Positions 58,636 through 64,000 of a stretch of 64,000 nucleotides of DNA are shown here, in pieces; positions within the stretch are counted from its first letter, which is position 1; each line of letters starts with the position of its first letter. Where the stretch lies: NCBI RefSeq assembly GCF_002994615.1, contig NZ_PVNK01000108.1, positions 96,520 to 160,519 of the forward strand, written 5' to 3'. The notes under the pieces are model-generated. The model did no database searches, had not been told where the DNA came from, and saw only the letters and a list, made by a program, of their open reading frames with translations. This DNA comes from Enhygromyxa salina. GTDB lineage: Bacteria; Myxococcota_A; Polyangia; Nannocystales; Nannocystaceae. The position numbers and the translations under genes were made by a program.

Positions 58636-59634
58636 TCACTGCGCGAGCACGTGGGCGAGCTCGACGAGGTCGAGGTCGAGGGGCTTTTGCTTGCCGATGA
58701 CCTCCGCGAGCGGCGTGGTCACGACCTCGGATCCGCGCAGCCCGACCAGCACGCCATGCTCACCCCGGGCGAGGCACTCGATCGCGTGAGCCCCAAAGCG
58801 GGCCCCGAGCAGACGATCCTGGACCGTCGGCGTGCCTCCGCGCTGGATGTGGCCGAGCACCGTCACACGCATGTCGAAGCGGACCCGCTCGCGATGGTCC
58901 CGCTCGAGGATCGCCGCGAGGGCCTGAGCGTTGTGGCGCGCGCCCTCGGCCACGATCACGATCGCGTGGTGCTTGCCGCGTTCGTAGGCGTTGACGATCC
59001 GCTGCGCGACCTCGTCGGGGCTGACGTCGTTCTCGGGCAAGACGATCGCCTCGGCCCCAGTCGCGAGCCCAACCGCGAGCCCGATGTAGCCGCAGTGCCG
59101 GCCCATGACCTCGACGATCGACGCGCGCCGATGCGAGCTCGCGGTCACGCGGAGCTTGTCGACCGCGTCGACCGCGACGTTGAGCGCGGTGTCGGCCCCG
59201 AGCGTGATGTCGCTGCCCTCGAGGTCGTTGTCGATCGTCGAGGCGATCCCGATGACGGCCAGGCCCTGCTCGTGAAGCGCGTGGGCCCCGGTCTGTGAGC
59301 CGTTGCCGCCGATGACGACGAGCGCGTCGACGCCGAGCGCGGCGAGGTTGTCGATCCCGCGGGCCCGCGCCTTTTCGTCGTGGAAATCTTTGCAGCGGGC
59401 GCTGCCCAACACCGTCCCGCCTCGCCCGAGGATCCCGCCGACGTCGCGGGCCTCGAGCCGGCTGATCTTGCCCTCCTCGGGCGGGGCGATCAGGCCCGCG
59501 AAGCCCTCTTGGACCCCATAGACGGCCCACCCGCGGGCGAGGGCGCTGCGGGTGACGGCGCGAATGGCCATGTTCATTCCCGCCGCGTCGCCGCCGCTCG
59601 TGAGCACTGCGATCGCCTTTGGCTGACCTTGCAT
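58636..59634 (-). CDS. pfkA: 6-phosphofructokinase
   Basis: This enzyme phosphorylates fructose-6-phosphate in glycolysis. From ATG 59634 the protein has 332 residues. Marks: LTSGGDAAGMN (residues 11-21), GRGGTVLGSARC, ASTIDNDLEGS (131-141) with the catalytic Asp, VMGRHCGYIGL, and LGHIQRGGTPTVQDR. The motif usually GGDGS reads GGNGS (109-113), so the Asp that binds Mg-ATP in E. coli PfkA is Asn111 here. Whether it uses ATP or pyrophosphate cannot be told by eye. An AAGGA site precedes the start. Confidence 0.9.
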   Translation of the reverse strand: MQGQPKAIAVLTSGGDAAGMNMAIRAVTRSALARGWAVYGVQEGFAGLIAPPEEGKISRLEARDVGGILGRGGTVLGSARCKDFHDEKARARGIDNLAALGVDALVVIGGNGSQTGAHALHEQGLAVIGIASTIDNDLEGSDITLGADTALNVAVDAVDKLRVTASSHRRASIVEVMGRHCGYIGLAVGLATGAEAIVLPENDVSPDEVAQRIVNAYERGKHHAIVIVAEGARHNAQALAAILERDHRERVRFDMRVTVLGHIQRGGTPTVQDRLLGARFGAHAIECLARGEHGVLVGLRGSEVVTTPLAEVIGKQKPLDLDLVELAHVLAQ

Positions 59635-59722
59635 GAGCGAGTCCTTACCCCCTCGCGCGGCCCGGCGCAAAGCGCTGGTGGTGCCGCGGATCGTGCAGAT
59701 GCGCTACGCTGCGGCGGCCGGC

Positions 59723-60424
59723 ATGAGTGACACCGTCGAGACGATCATGAACCATGAGGTCTACACCGTGCGCGCCCACGAGCCGTCGGGCGAGGTGCTG
59801 GGTATGATCCTCACCCTCGGAATCACCGCGGCGCCCGTCGTCGACGACCAAGGCGTGCCCCTGGGCCTGGTCTCGCTCCGCAACCTCGCGAGGGCCAAGC
59901 GCGACGAGCCCGTGTCCAAGCACATGACCACGCCTGCGGCCACGGTCACGAGCGAGACCACGGTCGAAGAGGCCGGGCGCGAGATGGGCCAGCTCGGGTA
60001 CCACCACCTCGTCGTCGTCGACGCGCGCGGCTGCGTGACCGGCTTCGTGTCCTTGCTCGACGTCGTCCGCGGCCTCGTCGGGCTCCCGGCCTCGCACCCC
60101 CCGGCCTTCCCCCACCAGGAGCCCGAGAGCGGGCTCAGCTGGACGCCGACCCTGCCTCTGACCGTCGAGAACATCGACCGGCTCGCGCGACCGGGCCCCG
60201 GGATGTTGGTCTTGACCAGCGTCGACACGCCCGACGAGGTCCTGTGGGCCGAGGCCTCCAACGACGTCCACGCGCGGCTCAACAGCTTTGCCTCTGGCGA
60301 GCACAACCTGCCCGAGCTCGTTGGCCAGCGCCTCAGCGCCGGTCAGCTCGGGTTTCGCAGCGCGTCATTCGCGGGGCCCGAGACCGAGGGCCCGAGCGTG
60401 ATCGACGTCTTGCTCAGCCGCTAG
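59723..60424 (+). CDS. CBS-domain protein
   Basis: From ATG 59723 the protein has 233 residues. The ATG at 59633 is in frame but overlaps the divergent pfkA start, so it is less likely. Two CBS motifs form a Bateman pair: DTVETIMNHEVYTVRAHEPS with VVDDQGVPLGLVSLRNLARA, and MTTPAATVTSETTVEEAGRE with VVVDARGCVTGFVSLLDVVR. A C-terminal ~95-residue domain of unknown type follows. CBS pairs bind adenine nucleotides. It lies 9 bases before the two-domain kinase gene and may regulate it by adenylate charge. Confidence 0.85.
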   Translation: MSDTVETIMNHEVYTVRAHEPSGEVLGMILTLGITAAPVVDDQGVPLGLVSLRNLARAKRDEPVSKHMTTPAATVTSETTVEEAGREMGQLGYHHLVVVDARGCVTGFVSLLDVVRGLVGLPASHPPAFPHQEPESGLSWTPTLPLTVENIDRLARPGPGMLVLTSVDTPDEVLWAEASNDVHARLNSFASGEHNLPELVGQRLSAGQLGFRSASFAGPETEGPSVIDVLLSR

Positions 60425-60433
60425 GGGGAGCGC

Positions 60434-62122
60434 GTGGAACTCGAAGCGCTGATCGAGGCCCTGAGCAGCCCCGCCGCCTACCCGTGGCACGACCCCGGCG
60501 CGGCCGAGGTCGAGGTCATCCAGACCCATATCTCGGTCGTGTTTCTGATCGGCCGCGAGGTGTTCAAGATCCACAAGCCCGTCGACTTTGGGTTCTTGGA
60601 CTTCACGACCCTCGAGGATCGCCGGATCGACTGCGAGGCCGAGGTCGAGGTCAACCGCGAGCTCGCCTCGGGGGTCTACCGGGGCGTGGTCGCGGTCGTC
60701 GAGCGCGATGGAGTGGTCCAGATCGATCGTGAGCCTGTCGACGACAGCGGCCAGGTCCTCGAGTGGGCCGTGTGGATGCGGCGGCTGCCGGACTCGGCGA
60801 CCTTCAGTGGCTTGCTCGCGCGCGGCCAGCTCGGGCGCCCGCAGCTGTGGGGCCTGGCGGCGACTCTGGTCGCCTTCTACCGCGACGGGGCCGAGCGCGC
60901 GGCCGCCAACCCCGAGCTCGCGCGCCTCGGTGACCTCGCCACGGTCGAGGAGAACATGCGCGAGAACTTCGCCCAGCTCGACGCGATCGTCGACGTCGCC
61001 CGGGAGTTCGGTCGACCCGAGCCGATCGATCGCGACCTGCTCACGCGCCTGCGCGAGGTGAGCGAGGCCGAGTTCGAGCGGGTCCGGGGGCTGATCCGCG
61101 CGCGCTTCGAGGCCGGGCAGGTCCGCGACACCCACGGGGACCTGCGCCTCGATCACGTCTACAACCTCGGCTACACCAGCAGCGAGGACGCGGACCTCGT
61201 CGATGAGGAGCTGCTCGACGCGACCGGGCGGCGCGAGCTGTTGATCATCGATCGGATCGAGTTCGCGGACCGCTTTCGCTGGTCCGATCCGATCGCCGAC
61301 ATCGCGTTTCTCGTGATGGATCTCGAGGCCCGCGGCGCGTGGCAGCTCGCGCGCTGCTTCGCCGACGACTTCATCTCGGCCAGCGACGACCCCGACGTCG
61401 ATCGCCTGCTGCCCTTTTACACGGGCTACCGCGCGACGGTCCGGGCCAAGGTCGCCGCGATGGCGGCGTCGGAGGCCGCGCTCGGCGACGAGGCCTGCGC
61501 CAAGGCCCGGGCCAAGGCCGAGGCCCGGGCCCGCCTCGCGCTCGTCGAGCTGTCCACGCCGCGCGAGCGCCCGTGCATGATCCTGGTCGCCGGGCTGCCC
61601 GGCACGGGCAAGTCGATGCTCGCCCGGGGCCTGCGGGAGACCGCCGGGTTCACGTGGATCCGGGCCGACGAGGTTCGCAAGCGGCTCGCCGGGATCAACC
61701 CCTTCACGAGCCAGCGCGGCGATCTCGACGAGGGCATCTACACGCGGGAGTGGAGCGACAAGACCTACGCCGCGTGCCTCGAGCGGGCCGCCGAGGTCTG
61801 CCTTGGCGGCGGGCGGGCGCTGGTCGACGCGACCTTCGTCGATGGCTCGCGGCGCGAGGCCTTTGTCAACGCCGCGATCGCGTGGGGGGTGCCGGTCCAC
61901 ATGTTGGTCGTGAGCGCGCGGCCGGAGCTGATCAAAGAGCGGCTCGCGGCGCGCAAGGGGGACCCCTCGGACGCGACCTGGGCGATCTATCAGGGGCTGC
62001 GGGACAAGTGGTCGCCGATCGACCCGCTGCTGTGTCGCTTCAACACGATCGACGCGAGCGGGACCCCGCGCGAGTTGCTGTCGGAGGCCGCGCGGGCCCT
62101 GGCCGACGCGCGGCTGGCCTGA
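60434..62122 (+). CDS. Two-domain kinase: aminoglycoside-phosphotransferase-like fold plus P-loop kinase
   Basis: The protein has 562 residues from GTG 60434, with GGGGGAG upstream as ribosome binding site. The N-terminal half is APH-like: VFLIGREVFKIHKPVDFGF, DTHGDLRLDHVYNLG near residue 233 (HGD catalytic loop) and LLIIDRIEFADRFRW (metal-binding Asp). The C-terminal half is an AAA-type/zeta-toxin-like small kinase with Walker A ILVAGLPGTGKSMLARGL near residue 388 and ALVDATFVDGSRREAFV. This matches the COG2187/COG0645 combination; the substrate is unknown. It is coupled to the CBS gene. Confidence 0.85.
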   Translation: MELEALIEALSSPAAYPWHDPGAAEVEVIQTHISVVFLIGREVFKIHKPVDFGFLDFTTLEDRRIDCEAEVEVNRELASGVYRGVVAVVERDGVVQIDREPVDDSGQVLEWAVWMRRLPDSATFSGLLARGQLGRPQLWGLAATLVAFYRDGAERAAANPELARLGDLATVEENMRENFAQLDAIVDVAREFGRPEPIDRDLLTRLREVSEAEFERVRGLIRARFEAGQVRDTHGDLRLDHVYNLGYTSSEDADLVDEELLDATGRRELLIIDRIEFADRFRWSDPIADIAFLVMDLEARGAWQLARCFADDFISASDDPDVDRLLPFYTGYRATVRAKVAAMAASEAALGDEACAKARAKAEARARLALVELSTPRERPCMILVAGLPGTGKSMLARGLRETAGFTWIRADEVRKRLAGINPFTSQRGDLDEGIYTREWSDKTYAACLERAAEVCLGGGRALVDATFVDGSRREAFVNAAIAWGVPVHMLVVSARPELIKERLAARKGDPSDATWAIYQGLRDKWSPIDPLLCRFNTIDASGTPRELLSEAARALADARLA

Positions 62123-62223
62123 AGCCGAGCTCGACCTCGACCCGACGACCGGGGCCTGGCTGAGCGGCCCCGCGCCGAGGGAGGCGACGCGTGGGGGCGC
62201 CGAGCACGAGGTGGATCTCGACG

Positions 62224-63012
62224 CTACAAGAACATCCCGCCCGAGACCTCGATGCGCTGACCGGTGATCCAGCGCGCCGCCGGGGAGCACAGCATCGCAA
62301 CCACGCCGCCGACATCCTCGGCGACCCCGAGCCTCCCCAGGGCCGTGACCGACTCGAGGTAGCCGCGCATCTGCGGGTTGTCTTTTAGCGCCGCGGCGTT
62401 GAAGTCGGTGTCGAGCGCACCCGGGGAGATCGCGTTGGCCGTGATCCCGCGGGGGCCGAGCTCGGTCGCGAGGTAGGCCATGTAGCGCTCGACCGCGGCC
62501 TTGAGCGAGCCGTACAGGCTCCTCCCGGGCATCGAGAACCGACTCAGCCCGGAGCCGATAGCGATGATGCGTCCCCCGTCCGCGAGTTGAGGCACCAAGG
62601 CCTGGGTCAAGAACACGACGCTCTTGAAGTTGATGTCGATCACGCGATCGAACTCGGCCTCGGTGATCGAGGCGAAGGCCTGGTGCGAGGACACACCCGC
62701 GTTGTTGACGAGGATGTCGAGGGCGTTGACCTTCCAGCTGGCGAGCACGCTCGTGACGCGCTCGACCAGGCTGGCGATCTGGCTGGTGCCGGTCAGGTCG
62801 ACCGCGACGGCCTCGGCTCGCCGGTCCGACCCGCGGAGCTGCTCGACGACCTCGGCGGCGGCGTCCGAGCGATCGCGGTAGGTCAGGATCACGTCGGCGC
62901 CGGCCTCTGCCAGGCGCAGGGCGATGTCCCGCCCGATGCCCCGGCTGCCGCCGGTGACGAGCGCGGTCTTGTGGCGAAGGTTGGTGCTGGGGGCTGTCGT
63001 GCTGGCCTGCAT
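62224..63012 (-). CDS. Short-chain dehydrogenase/reductase (SDR)
   Basis: The protein has 262 residues from ATG 63012. It is a classical SDR: ALVTGGSRGIGRDIALRLA (cofactor site), ILVNNAGVSSH, IIAIGSGLSRFSMPGRSLYG with catalytic Ser and the Tyr of YGSLK, and ITANAISPGALDTDF. The second basic position (TYRDRSDAA) suggests NADP use. It is transcribed divergently from a LysR regulator 61 bases away, the usual arrangement for a LysR-controlled target. Confidence 0.9.
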   Translation of the reverse strand: MQASTTAPSTNLRHKTALVTGGSRGIGRDIALRLAEAGADVILTYRDRSDAAAEVVEQLRGSDRRAEAVAVDLTGTSQIASLVERVTSVLASWKVNALDILVNNAGVSSHQAFASITEAEFDRVIDINFKSVVFLTQALVPQLADGGRIIAIGSGLSRFSMPGRSLYGSLKAAVERYMAYLATELGPRGITANAISPGALDTDFNAAALKDNPQMRGYLESVTALGRLGVAEDVGGVVAMLCSPAARWITGQRIEVSGGMFL

Positions 63013-63021
63013 GGTGTGGAG

Positions 63022-63027
63022 ACCCTA
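63022..63027 (-). promoter_or_regulatory. Predicted -10 box of the SDR gene
   Basis: TAGGGT on the minus strand lies 9 bases before the ATG at 63012. The roughly 60-base divergent gap to the LysR gene is relatively AT-rich and should hold the LysR site. Confidence 0.35.
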
Positions 63028-63073
63028 TTTCGTGCGCCATAGGCACGGTATCCATCGATTTATCAAGTCGTAC

Positions 63074-64000
63074 ATGCAAAAATCGCAAGTAATGGTCTTC
63101 GACCCGCCTGATTCGGACGAACGCCTGTTTCTGCGCATCGTGGAGGCGGGCAGCCTCAAGGCGGCGGCCGAGCAGCTCGGCACCGATCCCTCTGCCGTCA
63201 GCCGACGGCTCGCCGCGCTCGAGGCTCGCCTCGGTCAGCAGTTATTGCGTCGCTCGACCCGGGGCTCGCGGCCGACCGAGGTGGGCGCGCGCTACTACGA
63301 AGGGCTCGCGCAGATCGTCGCGCAGCAGGACGCGCTCGAGGCCGCGCTCGCGTCGGCGACCGACGAAGCTCAGGGGCGTTTGCGCGTGACCGCGCCGCCC
63401 GAGTTTGGCGTTCGTTTCGTGGTCCCCGTGCTCGAGTCGCTGCAGCGCGAGCACTCGAAGCTGAGCGTCGAGCTCGCGCTCGGCACCGGGTTTTACGACC
63501 TCGCGTCCGAGGACATCGACGTCGCGATTCGGATCGGAACCCTGCGCGACTCGGCCCTGCGCTCGCGTCGACTCGGGCGGGTGCCTCGGGTGTTGGTCGC
63601 GTCACCGGGCTACCTGCGTGACCACGGCGAGCCGAGCACCGCCGCCGAGCTGCCGGCGCATTGCTTCTTGGGTTACCGGAGCTCGACCGGCGTCAACATC
63701 TTGCGGATGAAGACCCCCGACGGTCAGGCGCGCGAGGTCGAGCTTCGCCCGCGCTTTACGGTCAACAGCGTCGTGACCTTGGTGCGCCTGGTCGAGTCGG
63801 GCCAAGGGGTGCTCCTGGGTCCGCTGTGGGCGTTTGCGGACTCGATCGCTGCGGGTCGGGTTCGGGCGTTGTTGAGCGACCATCGCTTTGACGCGTATCC
63901 GGTCCAGGCGCTGTATCGAGGGCGGCGCTATTTGCCGGCCAAGACGCGGGTGTTCATCGACGCGATGGTCGAGCGGGTGGCGGCGGAGGCCAGCCTCGAG
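63074..64000 (+). CDS. LysR-family transcriptional regulator (3' end beyond window)
   Basis: The frame is open to the window edge, giving 309 codons from ATG 63074; ATG 63092 is an alternative start. The N-terminal winged HTH reads LFLRIVEAGSLKAAAEQLG, TDPSAVSRRLAALEARLGQQ and LLRRSTRGSRPTEVG. The effector-binding domain starts at RLRVTAPPEFGVRFVVPVLE and includes DVAIRIGTLRDS and VRLVESGQGVLLGP. It is divergent from the SDR gene, its probable target. About the last few residues are missing. Confidence 0.9.
   Translation, partial: MQKSQVMVFDPPDSDERLFLRIVEAGSLKAAAEQLGTDPSAVSRRLAALEARLGQQLLRRSTRGSRPTEVGARYYEGLAQIVAQQDALEAALASATDEAQGRLRVTAPPEFGVRFVVPVLESLQREHSKLSVELALGTGFYDLASEDIDVAIRIGTLRDSALRSRRLGRVPRVLVASPGYLRDHGEPSTAAELPAHCFLGYRSSTGVNILRMKTPDGQAREVELRPRFTVNSVVTLVRLVESGQGVLLGPLWAFADSIAAGRVRALLSDHRFDAYPVQALYRGRRYLPAKTRVFIDAMVERVAAEASLE

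Overview
The window is GC-rich chromosomal DNA with strong G/C preference at third codon positions. It fits a marine or halotolerant member of the Myxococcota, most like the Nannocystaceae/Haliangium type (inference). Supporting signs are a surface protein with a MYXO-CTERM-type sorting tail, a Hanks-type Ser/Thr kinase, many lipoproteins and TPR proteins, a REP-associated transposase, and a complete ectoine/5-hydroxyectoine operon. No rRNA, tRNA or CRISPR array was seen.

Layout. 0-10.4 kb: glycogen synthase, a TPR lipoprotein, an MBL-fold hydrolase, a MATE transporter, a RAYT transposase flanked by two related repeat arrays, pccB, and a hypothetical-membrane-TlpA operon. 10.2-14.9 kb: an Uma2 remnant, a lipoprotein, dnaB, a Ser/Thr kinase and a degenerate ALDH-like protein. 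14.9-21.0 kb: leftward operon ask-ectA-ectB-ectC-ectD-Na+/solute symporter, which makes ectoine and hydroxyectoine from aspartate and may recover solute. 21.6-32.2 kb: envelope lipoproteins, ileS, the MYXO-CTERM protein and a large TPR protein. 32.2-37.3 kb: prmC, then a translationally coupled division operon ftsE-(93-aa acidic protein)-ftsX-envC-like. 37.3-49.7 kb: DUF3142 and TPR proteins, an orphan ModA, a rhodanese lipoprotein, a bestrophin, a response regulator, a repeat array and a 1433-aa FecR/VIT/VWA/TPR protein. 49.8-58.6 kb: tcdA, then a type VI secretion cargo module without secretion-machine genes (DUF6484, DUF2169, ketosynthase-like/HEAT fusion, PAAR-like toxin, two SUKH immunity-type proteins), bordered by decayed transposase and integrase fragments. 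58.6-64 kb: 6-phosphofructokinase, a CBS protein, a two-domain kinase, and a divergent SDR/LysR pair.

The features most worth a second look are: the T6SS-type cargo module with its fused ketosynthase-like/HEAT protein and atypical deaminase-like toxin; the FtsEX-EnvC operon with an extra acidic protein and a roughly 210-residue acidic FtsX extension; three families of dispersed palindromic or tandem repeats; and a recurring TANNNT hexamer 5-9 bases before start codons, which suggests many leaderless mRNAs.
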